NCBI GenBank assembly: GCA_022825825.1
Contig: JAJDWA010000026.1
Span: 1 to 64,000 of the forward strand
Direction: 5' to 3'
DNA from: Candidatus Poribacteria bacterium
Lineage (GTDB): Bacteria > Poribacteria > WGA-4E > WGA-3G
Length of the DNA stretch: 64,000 bases
The position numbers were made by a program, and so were the translations under genes. Below, piece by piece: positions 27,103-35,827 of this stretch (within the stretch, counting starts at the first letter, position 1; each line of letters opens with the position of its first letter). Below the pieces are notes generated by a model. It had not been told where the DNA came from. It searched no databases and saw nothing but the letters and a program-made list of their open reading frames with translations.

Positions 27103-27128
27103 TAGAATGTGTAAGTGTCCTAAAATTT
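27103..27128. repeat. Solo end of the AGGACTTAC element
   Basis: 'GAATGTGTAAGTGTCCTAAAATTT' repeats the right end and flank of the element at 53809-53906 ('GAATGTGTAAGTCCTAAAATTT') with a 2-base insertion. It lies just after the second pstB, in a ~100-bp non-coding gap. Confidence 0.4.
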
Positions 27129-27200
27129 GGAATATATAAAAGGTTTAAACCAGAACCTGTTCGGAGAAAGGCATTCAGTTTTCATTGGAATGCTAATATC

Positions 27201-27932
27201 ATGAAGAGGTCAGAACTGATATTTCAGAGCATCGCCTTAATTACATTGGCAGTTGCATTCATACTTTTTTGGAATTTCAGCAAGGGTGTGTCATTTGTAG
27301 AAAATGGTACGCTATTCGATGCAACTGTTACAGACTCATATTCTGTCCTACAAGAAAATCTCAATCGTATGATTCCCATTCTATTGGGGGCAATATTATT
27401 TAGTGTTGCAATTGCATTTTACTTAGAAGAATATTTGGCACGAACAAGTTGGAAATATCAAATTATTGCACGCCAAATTGCGATTTTGGCAAGCATTCCG
27501 TCTCTTTTATATGGCATTTTAGGTACTTACTTTTTTGTTTTTAAGACAGAATTTGGTTCGTTTTTCACCCACGCGTTAACTTTTGTTTTACTTGTTTTGC
27601 CGATTACTATTCAGTCAACGCAAAGGGCTATTAGAGGTGTTGACATATCAGTTCGTGAAGCGGCTTATGCATTAGGTGCAAAAAGAAGGCACGTGATAGT
27701 TCACCATGTTTTTCCACACGCTTTTTCTACAATTATGGCTGGAATTTTTATCGCGATTTCCCGTACTCTTGCCATTTCTGCGCTAATCATTGTAGTTTAT
27801 GTATGGACAGAACATACACCGCAATCAGGAGATCCTTTTCATATTCCAGGTAGTGTAATTGTTCTTCTGTTATTGTCACTGCTATCCAGTGTTCTTTCAA
27901 GTTTTCTTGAAGCGAAAACGAATTGGTCCTAA
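27201..27932 (+). CDS. Third Pst-type ABC permease
   Basis: About 243 residues with ~6 TM helices, 'LASIPSLLYGILGTYFFVF' and the EAA loop 'SVREAAYALGAKRRHVIVHHVFP', both typical of PstA/PstC-like permeases. It is shorter than PstC and PstA. It could act as a homodimer, replace one Pst permease, or form a second importer with the ATPase encoded 47 bp downstream. The ATG at 27201 has only a weak ribosome binding site; the ORF track extends upstream across the previous gene. Confidence 0.82.
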   Translation: MKRSELIFQSIALITLAVAFILFWNFSKGVSFVENGTLFDATVTDSYSVLQENLNRMIPILLGAILFSVAIAFYLEEYLARTSWKYQIIARQIAILASIPSLLYGILGTYFFVFKTEFGSFFTHALTFVLLVLPITIQSTQRAIRGVDISVREAAYALGAKRRHVIVHHVFPHAFSTIMAGIFIAISRTLAISALIIVVYVWTEHTPQSGDPFHIPGSVIVLLLLSLLSSVLSSFLEAKTNWS

Positions 27933-27979
27933 ATATCCTTGATTTTACGGCAGCTTTAACATAAGGATCTAACGAAAGC

Positions 27980-28750
27980 ATGCAATCACACAAAACAGAG
28001 CCCATCATGCATATACACGATTTAAATGTTTGGTACGGCAAAAGCCAGATACTCAAGAACCTAACATTTGATGTACTGCCGAGGCAAGTAACTGCCTTTA
28101 TCGGTCCTTCAAATAGCGGTAAAACGACCTTAGTGCGTTGCTTAAATCGACTAAATGATTTAAATGTGAACTTTAGACATACCGGTAAGATTCTCCTGAA
28201 AGGGAATGATCTTTATGCCCCAAAACTAAAAGCCTCAAAAATTGCCCAGCAGATAGGCATGGTTTTCCAAAAGCCGATACCGTTCCGCAAATCTATCTAT
28301 GAAAATGTTGCATATAGTGCCCGGCTTCGCGGAATAAAACAGTCCGATCAGCTTGGTCCTATTGTTGAAGAAAGTCTCAGAAAGGCACAACTCTGGAATG
28401 AAGTATATAAACACCTTCGCACTTCTCCCGATGTCCTGTCTAACGGTCAAAAACAGCGGCTGTGCATTGCCCGCGCATTGGCAGGAGCTCCAGAAATTCT
28501 AATTTTTGATGAACCTTGCGAACAGTTAGATGCAGCTGAAACACCTAAATTGGAAGCAATTGTTCAGAATCTCAAAAGTCATTATACCCTCATCTTTGTT
28601 ACCAATAAAAGACGGCAAGCCGCGCGAGTGTCGGATGTCGCAGGATTCTTATATAGTGGGGAATTAGTTGAATTTGGACAAACTGAACAAATCTTTACAA
28701 ATCCGAAAGACAAACGAACAGAAAATTATGTGACTGGTAGGTTAGGTTAA
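27980..28750 (+). CDS. pstB: PstB-like ATPase 3 with altered Walker A, signature and H-loop
   Basis: PstB features include 'MVFQKPIPFRKSIYENV' with an intact Q-loop Gln and Walker B 'ILIFDEP'. Walker A reads 'GPSNSGKT', with Asn for the middle Gly. The signature is 'LSNGQKQR' with one Gly changed. The switch His is Asn ('VTNKRRQA'). It shares the Walker A and His-to-Asn changes with ATPase 1. It follows the third permease and precedes phoU by 23 bp, so the permease-ATPase pair looks like a second module of the same transporter locus. Confidence 0.88.
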   Translation: MQSHKTEPIMHIHDLNVWYGKSQILKNLTFDVLPRQVTAFIGPSNSGKTTLVRCLNRLNDLNVNFRHTGKILLKGNDLYAPKLKASKIAQQIGMVFQKPIPFRKSIYENVAYSARLRGIKQSDQLGPIVEESLRKAQLWNEVYKHLRTSPDVLSNGQKQRLCIARALAGAPEILIFDEPCEQLDAAETPKLEAIVQNLKSHYTLIFVTNKRRQAARVSDVAGFLYSGELVEFGQTEQIFTNPKDKRTENYVTGRLG

Positions 28751-28773
28751 TCTAAACTTACGAGAAGATAGCA

Positions 28774-29451
28774 ATGCAACATTATCTTGAGTCGGAACTC
28801 AAAGCACTTCAGCACCAACTTCTTAAAATGGGTGGTATTGCAGAGAACATGTTGCGCAATGCTGTTGAATCAGTCCTAAACCGTGATGAGGGTTTGGCAC
28901 AACGCGTTATTACAGCTGACGATACAGTAGACAAACTCGAAAATGAAATTGAAGCGAGATGTATTCAACTAATTGCCCGTCATCAACCTGTAGCTTTTGA
29001 ATTACGTTATTTAACTATGACACTCAAGGTAAACAGGAATATCGAAAGGTTAGCCGACAAATGTGTTTCTATTGCCAGACGTAGCCTTGAACTTTTGGGG
29101 TATCCCCCAATGCAGCCTTTTGTTGATCTTCCTTCTGTAACCCGTATAATTCAAGGGATGGTCCAAGATGCGCTTGATGCGCTTGTCCACCGTGACGCTG
29201 AACTCGCAAAAGAACTCCGCGAACGCGATAAAAAAGTTAATACTGCCTATGAACAGATGGTGCGTGACCTTTGTGTTATTTTAGCCGACCAACCACAACT
29301 CATTCAGTCTGGCATTAGTGTCCTACTGCTTTTTCGGCATCTGGAGCGGGTTGGAGACCTTGCAGCAAATATTGGCGAGGAGGTATATTATCTTGTCAAA
29401 GGAGAGGTTATTCGGCATGCTGACATCGCCATAGAAACATCTGTGGAATAA
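28774..29451 (+). CDS. phoU: Phosphate signalling protein PhoU
   Basis: A 225-residue all-helical protein with two PhoU three-helix units. 'LQHQLLKMGGIAENML' opens the first, and the metal-binding helices include 'ERLADKCVSIARR' and 'ERVGDLAANIGEEV', the E-R-x-x-D motif of each half. PhoU couples Pst activity to the PhoR/PhoB sensor in the usual model. It closes the cluster; no phoR or phoB gene lies in the window. Confidence 0.95.
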   Translation: MQHYLESELKALQHQLLKMGGIAENMLRNAVESVLNRDEGLAQRVITADDTVDKLENEIEARCIQLIARHQPVAFELRYLTMTLKVNRNIERLADKCVSIARRSLELLGYPPMQPFVDLPSVTRIIQGMVQDALDALVHRDAELAKELRERDKKVNTAYEQMVRDLCVILADQPQLIQSGISVLLLFRHLERVGDLAANIGEEVYYLVKGEVIRHADIAIETSVE

Positions 29452-29482
29452 TCACAGTGACCGCTGCCCGCTTTTTTACTTC

Positions 29483-30712
29483 CTACCGTTCTTCTGAGTA
29501 AAAATGGACATCTCGTTGAGGGAAGGGGATAGTGATGTTGTATTCCTTAAACTTTTCCCAAATCATAAAATGAAGGTCGCTTGCAACATCGAAACGCATA
29601 AAAGAATCCGGAATCCACGCTAACAATTCAAAATCTAAGGACGACTCACCAAAATTAGTAAATCGAACAAACGGAGCAGTAACGTTTTCCATTTCAGGTG
29701 TTGGCTCTTTAATTACCTCTGGGTGTGCATGCGCTGCCTCAATCAATGCCTTTTTGACAATCTGGACATCAGAACCATACGACACGCCTACCAGAACATG
29801 AATCCTAAAACGCTGGTTATAGTGTGTAAGATTATGAACAGGTTCTGTAATTAATTGTGAATTGGGAACAATAATCTCCTTTTCATCAAGTGCCATAATC
29901 ACGGTTGAACGAAGGTTGATGCTCGTTACCCTACCAAAGATGTTCACGTCCATGATTTCTACTAAATCCCCGATTTTGATGGGACGTTCAAAGATTAATA
30001 TTAATCCTGATATCAGATTTGAGACCACATTTTGCAACCCGAACCCAATACCGATACTCAAGCCCCCAAAAATAATAGCTAAACTTGTGAAACTTACACC
30101 TATAGTTCTTAGGCTGATAAGAACGCCAAATATAATAATAGTGAAGTGAAAAAAACGGAGGATGATAAATCGTGTATGTCTTTGAATTTGAAAAGCTTGT
30201 AATACTTGCCGCTGAAGTATCCACTGCGCGTACTTTGAGAGGACATACATTCCGAAGATAATAGCGAATCCATAAAAGAGACTCGCTAAGGTTAATCTGC
30301 GGGCACCGTCATCAACTACTGCAGGCTTTCTGCCAAGAAGTGTTTGGAAAAAAGAAGAAATCCCTGTTGGACTCTCAGTCGGTTTTTGGGAGGGTTGAAA
30401 TAGATCCGCGAGCGGATAAGTAAAAACTCTACCAAAAAGCCCAGTCCTAATGTCAGCGACATTGAATCCTACGCCTATACCAATAATTATGACAATCAGA
30501 AACAGGATGGCAAGCAACCGATTTTGAATGTTTTCTTGCATTCTCAACCGATTAAAAAGGCGTCGGAACCAACGGCGTAAGAATCCTGCGATGAAAAAGG
30601 AAACAGCCACAACTCCGATCAACAATAATATTTGACCGACTGTTACAGGCTTCTCCAAAGTGATAGCAGTTTTTCCAAGGAATTCTTCAACTTGTTGTCT
30701 TAATTCGCCCAT
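29483..30712 (-). CDS. MscS-family mechanosensitive channel
   Basis: Three N-terminal TM segments lead to the pore-lining helix region 'IIFGGLSIGIGFGLQNVVSNLISGLILIFERPIKIGDLVEI', a textbook MscS signature, followed by the beta domain 'GRVTSINLRSTVIMALDEKEIIVPNS' and the alpha-beta cytoplasmic vestibule. At 409 residues it is longer than E. coli MscS because of an extra N-terminal membrane region. It would release solutes under hypo-osmotic shock. It faces the phoU gene convergently. Confidence 0.93.
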   Translation of the reverse strand: MGELRQQVEEFLGKTAITLEKPVTVGQILLLIGVVAVSFFIAGFLRRWFRRLFNRLRMQENIQNRLLAILFLIVIIIGIGVGFNVADIRTGLFGRVFTYPLADLFQPSQKPTESPTGISSFFQTLLGRKPAVVDDGARRLTLASLFYGFAIIFGMYVLSKYAQWILQRQVLQAFQIQRHTRFIILRFFHFTIIIFGVLISLRTIGVSFTSLAIIFGGLSIGIGFGLQNVVSNLISGLILIFERPIKIGDLVEIMDVNIFGRVTSINLRSTVIMALDEKEIIVPNSQLITEPVHNLTHYNQRFRIHVLVGVSYGSDVQIVKKALIEAAHAHPEVIKEPTPEMENVTAPFVRFTNFGESSLDFELLAWIPDSFMRFDVASDLHFMIWEKFKEYNITIPFPQRDVHFYSEER

Positions 30713-30749
30713 TTTATGCTATCCAATGCCAATTGCACACAACACACTT

Positions 30750-33146
30750 TTAATCAATTGCGATCGGTTTAATTGAGTGGACAAACAACACGTCATTTAC
30801 CCCTTGGTATCGTTGCAACACGTAATCTAAGTCTCCGGAACTTATATCATCTACAGTTAATCCTGTGATAACTAAATCTGCCTGAGCGGATCTGAGTGCT
30901 ACTTCTTGTTCCAATGCTTCTTCACTTTCATAAGACACGGATGTTACATTTTGCATTGAAATAGGCAGTCTTCCTTCTTTGATGACCGTTGAGAGTTGAT
31001 CCGCATCAAGTTCAGTGTCCCAAGAAGTGGAACATGCAAAGAGACGGATTTTTGCCCGTTTCCATTCTGGATGTCCCACCAGAATATAGGCAAGCAACAA
31101 CATCATTGGTACATTAGCTATATTGTCATCTGTTACCCAGATGTGAATTGACGATCGGTATCCAAAGCGGTGTTTGGTCGACCGTAGAATCAGAACGTTA
31201 AATAGCGATTCCACAGCAAGACTGGCACCTTGCTGGACCTCAGGGATTTCTTCTGGGTGGTTTTCATCAAATTCAAGTAGGATGGTATTATTTGGCAAGC
31301 CAGAGATTCCAGGCATCTGCAGCACCTGTGCCAAAGCAAGTTGGAATGTCGGACAAATCAAGGAGTCAACATAAATACCCGCACCACTTGCCTCCGATTG
31401 TTGGATTAGCGCTTCAACATGTATGCGTGCAGAGAGTTCTTCAGGGAACGAATAATCTCCGGGGAAAAATTGAATAAATTGTCCGAATCCCTGTCGATGA
31501 CAAATCCAACGCAGTAGATCAAAATGTCCAAGCCGCCGTTCACCGAATTGGGTGATGCCGACAATTGAAGGTTGCCAACCGCTCTCGGGGAAATTCGCCC
31601 TATTTTTCTGTAAGGTAGTCTGTAGCCATCGGGTTAACTGAAACATTGTGCCTTGAAAGATTCCTATCATATCGCGTTGTTCACTGCGTCCCTGGCGGAG
31701 TCCAATGTAAATTGCGACTATGAGAAAAATTGAGAGGAATGCGTAAGACACACTTATCTGAAACATCATCAAGCCACACATAACAGCACCTAATAAGGAG
31801 ACAAACCAGCGAGAATGGAAGGTCGGGCGATAGGATGGATTGCCAGCAAAATGTTCAAGGAACGATACAACACAGAGCGCACCGTAAGTTACTAAAAAGA
31901 ACATGGTTAGAATCTGGGCAATGAAGTTAAGCTCACCGATAGCGACAAACACAATGGCGATAGCACCTGAAACAAAGGTCGCTGGTATCGGTTCCTGTGA
32001 CTTTCCAACACCTGTTCGCATGAGACGGTTCAGGCCTGGAATCGGTAAAACGTTGTCACGCGCGAGTGCTTGTAACGTTCTTGGTGCTACCATGATTGAA
32101 CCGAGCGCGGATGAAAACGATGCTGCGCCCAATCCAATGAAAATAGCTGGGTGCCATGCAGATATATCTGCCATAATAATTCTGTCTGTATCAGCAAGTT
32201 GCGCTGGTGTGGCACATTGCCATAGTTTAATTGCAACAAGAACATATACGATCATACCTGCCAACGTTGCGGTGATAGTGCCAAGAGGGATACTGCGTTG
32301 AGGGTTTTTCAGATCACCAGATAATCCTAAACCAGCAATCATTCCTGTGAATGCAGGAAAACAGATAGCGAAAACCTTGCCGAAGGGATCGCCATCTGGA
32401 ATACTTGCTGTGATGCTCACTCTGCTCGAACGGGGTTCCTCAGGTTCCTGTTTTACAATATCGGGGCCCTTATCCTGAACTTCGGACGCCCCATTTACAA
32501 TCTCAGGGACAGTATCTGTACCCTCTGTTACTACTCCACCCATAAAAAAAGCGATAAGTGATACTGCCAGAATTGCACAGATGCACCACAAAATTGAAAC
32601 CCCCATATTAGCACCTTTAGACAGCATAATTACGATAAGTATGATAGTGCAAGGAATGCTGATCCAACGTGCGTTGATCGGATCGAGCGGGTTATCAATA
32701 TCTCGATAGTGTGTCGATATGTAGTCCGCTATCGAACTAAGAACAGGATCAAAAGCTTCTGCAAACGCTACCATATAGAACGCTATTGAAATGGCTTGCG
32801 AAATATATAAGGCGAAACCAATAGTACCACCGATACTTGTCCCGAATGATCGGCTCACAATGTAGTACGCACCACCCCCAGCAACTCGCCGGTTCGTTGC
32901 GATCTCAGATACAGCCAGAACAGTCGGAATGGTCACAAGATGTCCAAGCACAACGATGGCAAGCGTTCTTAAGAGACCTACATTTCCGACAGCATAACCA
33001 AAACGTAAGAAAAGAATTGCTCCAAGAATTGTACTGATTGAGGCAAGGAAGACAGGAGCAGTACCAAAACCGTGTCCGTGTTGTTGATCAGTTGGATTAT
33101 TACTACCAAATCTGGATCGATATTGTTGTCCCAATTTTGAGAACAT
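30750..33146 (-). CDS. SLC12-like cation-chloride cotransporter / APC permease
   Basis: About 480 residues form ~12 TM helices opening 'VFLASISTILGAILFLRFGYAVGNVG', typical of the SLC12 (Na-K-Cl cotransporter) branch of the APC superfamily. 'ICFPAFTGMIAGLGLSGDLKNPQRSIPLGT' is another hallmark. The remaining ~320 residues are a cytoplasmic regulatory domain, also found in eukaryotic relatives. It probably moves K+ and/or Cl- with a cation. It lies 37 bp upstream of and co-directional with mscS, so an osmotic role is likely. Confidence 0.87.
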   Translation of the reverse strand: MFSKLGQQYRSRFGSNNPTDQQHGHGFGTAPVFLASISTILGAILFLRFGYAVGNVGLLRTLAIVVLGHLVTIPTVLAVSEIATNRRVAGGGAYYIVSRSFGTSIGGTIGFALYISQAISIAFYMVAFAEAFDPVLSSIADYISTHYRDIDNPLDPINARWISIPCTIILIVIMLSKGANMGVSILWCICAILAVSLIAFFMGGVVTEGTDTVPEIVNGASEVQDKGPDIVKQEPEEPRSSRVSITASIPDGDPFGKVFAICFPAFTGMIAGLGLSGDLKNPQRSIPLGTITATLAGMIVYVLVAIKLWQCATPAQLADTDRIIMADISAWHPAIFIGLGAASFSSALGSIMVAPRTLQALARDNVLPIPGLNRLMRTGVGKSQEPIPATFVSGAIAIVFVAIGELNFIAQILTMFFLVTYGALCVVSFLEHFAGNPSYRPTFHSRWFVSLLGAVMCGLMMFQISVSYAFLSIFLIVAIYIGLRQGRSEQRDMIGIFQGTMFQLTRWLQTTLQKNRANFPESGWQPSIVGITQFGERRLGHFDLLRWICHRQGFGQFIQFFPGDYSFPEELSARIHVEALIQQSEASGAGIYVDSLICPTFQLALAQVLQMPGISGLPNNTILLEFDENHPEEIPEVQQGASLAVESLFNVLILRSTKHRFGYRSSIHIWVTDDNIANVPMMLLLAYILVGHPEWKRAKIRLFACSTSWDTELDADQLSTVIKEGRLPISMQNVTSVSYESEEALEQEVALRSAQADLVITGLTVDDISSGDLDYVLQRYQGVNDVLFVHSIKPIAID

Positions 33147-33288
33147 TATAAAATTTCCTTCATTTTAGAAATGTATTCATTAAAATAGATGTGTTTCGAA
33201 ATATCGCATATCCTAAAAAAATCTAACACTAACCTAATACCATTATCTGTTTACAAAGAATGCCCAAGCATGATGTGATGATTGATGA

Positions 33289-34041
33289 TTATAGTGTGAC
33301 TCGCAAAATTGATAGATATTTATAGTGTAAGTTCTCTGTTAATGGTGCACTATTGTAAGTTAAAGATCCACTTAAACGCAATCCCAGTCGAGTTGTAAGG
33401 TTAAAAGTAAGAGCAGGCTCTGCCGAAAATCTATAATTCTTAAAGCCTACTTCCAGTGTAAATTTCAGGACCGTATTAAGTTTTTTCCAACCTATAGAAG
33501 AAAACGCTAACCATCTAAACGAAGTAGGATCGAATTTCCTTATTGTAAGATTTTTGTAAGGTTGAATATTCTCAATGAAATAACCAATACCCCCAGAAAT
33601 GCGAAGCGTGCCATTTTCATATATCCCTGGTCGAACATAACTCCCAAGCTGCGAAGTCAAAGCACTGCCTTTATTAATGTTACGTTCTAAATTTGTGAAT
33701 GCTTCTATTCCAAATTTGTTAATACGCATCCCACCTTGTAGATGTACCTTGATAATTTCTGAATCCACTCCGTCTTCGTCAGATGCTTGCGAACCGAAGA
33801 CACCTCCCCAACCGTTTATGTTTTTTAATGGTAGGACCGCAGTTAAAGAAAACGTTTGCGATCCACTATCGCCAGAGATCCCAAAGTCTACTGTTTTTGC
33901 ATCGGTTGGCAAGTCAGCAAACTGAGAGGACGCAGGCATAACATAACAAATTGAGAAAATTAATGCAAATGTAATTTTACGCACGCCACTGAATTTTACA
34001 CGTCTGTTTTTCAGAACTTGTTTATCTGTTACGTTTTTCAT
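33289..34041 (-). CDS. Outer-membrane beta-barrel-like protein (DUF481-like, tentative)
   Basis: A signal region ends 'VMPASSQ'. The rest alternates strand and turn with many aromatic residues and 'GMRINKFGIEAFTNLERNINKG', reminiscent of DUF481 barrels such as the gene at 11254. Function is unknown. The ATG at 34041 is preferred over a GTG at 34080 because it places the signal peptide normally. It is co-directional with the next two envelope genes. Confidence 0.6.
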   Translation of the reverse strand: MKNVTDKQVLKNRRVKFSGVRKITFALIFSICYVMPASSQFADLPTDAKTVDFGISGDSGSQTFSLTAVLPLKNINGWGGVFGSQASDEDGVDSEIIKVHLQGGMRINKFGIEAFTNLERNINKGSALTSQLGSYVRPGIYENGTLRISGGIGYFIENIQPYKNLTIRKFDPTSFRWLAFSSIGWKKLNTVLKFTLEVGFKNYRFSAEPALTFNLTTRLGLRLSGSLTYNSAPLTENLHYKYLSILRVTL

Positions 34042-34096
34042 GTTTTCACTGCGGTGTCGTGCCGTATTTTTCAGGGACACTCAGCTAATTTTGACC

Positions 34097-34591
34097 TCAA
34101 TTAATATACCAGTTAATTAAAAGACCTATTAAACACGCGTCTGTTAAACCCCCAACGATACAACCGCCTAACGCCCAATTATATCGTTGTTTTTTCATTT
34201 GAATCTTGTATTCATCAATATAAAAGGCAACATATTGAGGTGACTTGCCGAGGGTCCGCGCAGCTGGAATAGACTTAAGATTTCTTTGTGATAAAATAGG
34301 ACCAGCGATAGGTAAGAAACAACCAGTTGTAAACCACAAAGTTTTATTAATGTGTGCTTTCACATCTCGTTTTGCATCTGCAATCGCTTGTTCGACATCT
34401 GATTTAGGTAGATTATCAGTCTTTTTTATTCCCCCTGGCACAATTATTTCAACTTCCCCTGAAGGTAATTGTTGAACATCATATTGCTCAGCTGTACGTT
34501 CTTGTGCGTAGGTAGACGTTAGTAAATAAACACTAAACGTTAGAGTGATAATGACAAAAACCAATAAATCAAAATAGGAACTGATCTTCAT
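34097..34591 (-). CDS. Small membrane protein of unknown function
   Basis: A hydrophobic N-terminal segment (residues ~8-28) precedes 'YDVQQLPSGEVEIIVPGG'. Two Gly-rich hydrophobic stretches, 'TLWFTTGCFLPIAGPIL' and 'WALGGCIVGGLTDACLIGLLI', suggest two further membrane passes. I do not recognise the family. AAGGAG lies 7 nt before the ATG at 34591; the ORF-track start at 34663 overlaps the upstream gene and is rejected. Confidence 0.6.
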   Translation of the reverse strand: MKISSYFDLLVFVIITLTFSVYLLTSTYAQERTAEQYDVQQLPSGEVEIIVPGGIKKTDNLPKSDVEQAIADAKRDVKAHINKTLWFTTGCFLPIAGPILSQRNLKSIPAARTLGKSPQYVAFYIDEYKIQMKKQRYNWALGGCIVGGLTDACLIGLLINWYIN

Positions 34592-34613
34592 TTGTTCTCC
34601 TTTTATATTTTCA

Positions 34614-35333
34614 TTATGAATTATCCGCTTTCTTTTCATAAACATGTGTTGTGGAAGTAGCATCCGAATAAATTACGAGGAGTTTACCATCCCACGTATA
34701 TGTGCTAACAGATAGTTGTGGGATTCCATCTGAAAACCAATTGATTGTCCCTTTTTTATCATTAAACGGTTCAACTAACTGATATGAACCAGAGAAAAAT
34801 TGAGCATCTTCTTCAAATTGTCTTGTAAAAGTTGTAGTTGTTAGACGCATTATTCCACCTAACGATTCCACGGTTTCTCCATTTATTTGAGTGCGAACAA
34901 GTTCATAGAATCCTTTAAGCGCGTTAGCAACTTCATACGTTTTAGAATAGACTATAATCGTTGTTGATTCTGATGCCTGTTCTTCTCCACCATCTCGCAC
35001 GGACACATGAACCGTAACCGTTTGTGCTGGAATAACCTCTTCAGGTTGCGTTGGGGCAATCCATTCCACTTCTGCTTCAGTGTCATTTTTTAATATCCCT
35101 CCTGAAACGTTCCATGAATATGTCAATTCATCATCTTCTGGGTCAAAAACACCGACCTTAAATTTGACGCTCTCACCGTACTGAACCTGTTCTGGTACGT
35201 TGAAACTATTGATTTTCGGCGGATCGTTTCTTAAACTCTCAATTTGTTCACACCCACTCAACGATATGACTAATATGATAAACAAGATAATTGTCCGACA
35301 ATATTCAGATTTGAATTTAATACTTTTCATCAA
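34614..35333 (-). CDS. Lipoprotein with PKD/Ig-like domain
   Basis: The lipobox is 'LSGC'. Residues ~35-125 form an Ig-like/PKD fold with 'VGVFDPEDDELTYSWNVSGG' and 'VHVSVRDGG', typical of extracellular binding modules. The last ~100 residues ('ALKGFYELVRTQING...') look like a lipocalin-type beta-rich domain, which I infer only from strand pattern. It starts a three-gene envelope run. Confidence 0.7.
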   Translation of the reverse strand: MMKSIKFKSEYCRTIILFIILVISLSGCEQIESLRNDPPKINSFNVPEQVQYGESVKFKVGVFDPEDDELTYSWNVSGGILKNDTEAEVEWIAPTQPEEVIPAQTVTVHVSVRDGGEEQASESTTIIVYSKTYEVANALKGFYELVRTQINGETVESLGGIMRLTTTTFTRQFEEDAQFFSGSYQLVEPFNDKKGTINWFSDGIPQLSVSTYTWDGKLLVIYSDATSTTHVYEKKADNS

Positions 35334-35474
35334 AATCCCCTTTTAACAATCTATAATGGAATAATTGAAACAAGAAGAATCAGGTTTTGTGTGTTTACTA
35401 CTTGCTGTATAATTTAAAGTCGTTTCTTTATTTTATAGTGAATCACAAAAATAATTAGACACTTCATCCCGCGG

Positions 35475-35497
35475 TAGGCGAGGTTTCCTAACCTCGC
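35475..35497. repeat. TCCT-loop palindromic repeat copy
   Basis: GCGAGGTT, TCCT, AACCTCGC, preceded by GGTAG. An outer ACACTT...AAGTGT pair (35459/35504) also inverts. Confidence 0.7.
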
Positions 35498-35769
35498 TGA
35501 TGCAAGTGTGGTATTAATTCTAAGATTCGCCATAAATAGATTCGAGAGTAGGTTTCTCAATTGATTAGGCCCTCCCGTAATCAGATTAATTGATAGAAAT
35601 ATGATGCCTTACATTATACTTTAGTCATGAATTGTTTGTCAAATGAAATACGAGTTGAAGGTGTGTAAACTGAGTTCCAAACAACGGGCGGGCACAGGGA
35701 CCCGCCCGGACAATAAGCGGAGAGATGATTTTGCCAAAAACTTACATACCTACATAAAAAACGTTCTAC

Positions 35770-35798
35770 TTGACTTATACTCCTTGTTATGTTAGGAT
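35770..35798 (+). promoter_or_regulatory. Sigma-70-like promoter of the acyl-CoA synthetase gene
   Basis: TTGACT, 17-bp spacer, TAGGAT; the ATG is 30 bp beyond and AGGAG follows. Confidence 0.45.
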
Positions 35799-35827
35799 AG
35801 ACGCAAAAACCGCAGGAGAAATGATCC

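Larger units (their letters stand above)
35334..35827. other. Gene-free stretch with one palindromic repeat and a promoter
   Basis: No supported ORF (35614..35829 on the minus strand lacks any recognisable protein). It holds the repeat at 35475-35497 and, at its right end, the promoter of the acyl-CoA synthetase gene. Confidence 0.55.
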
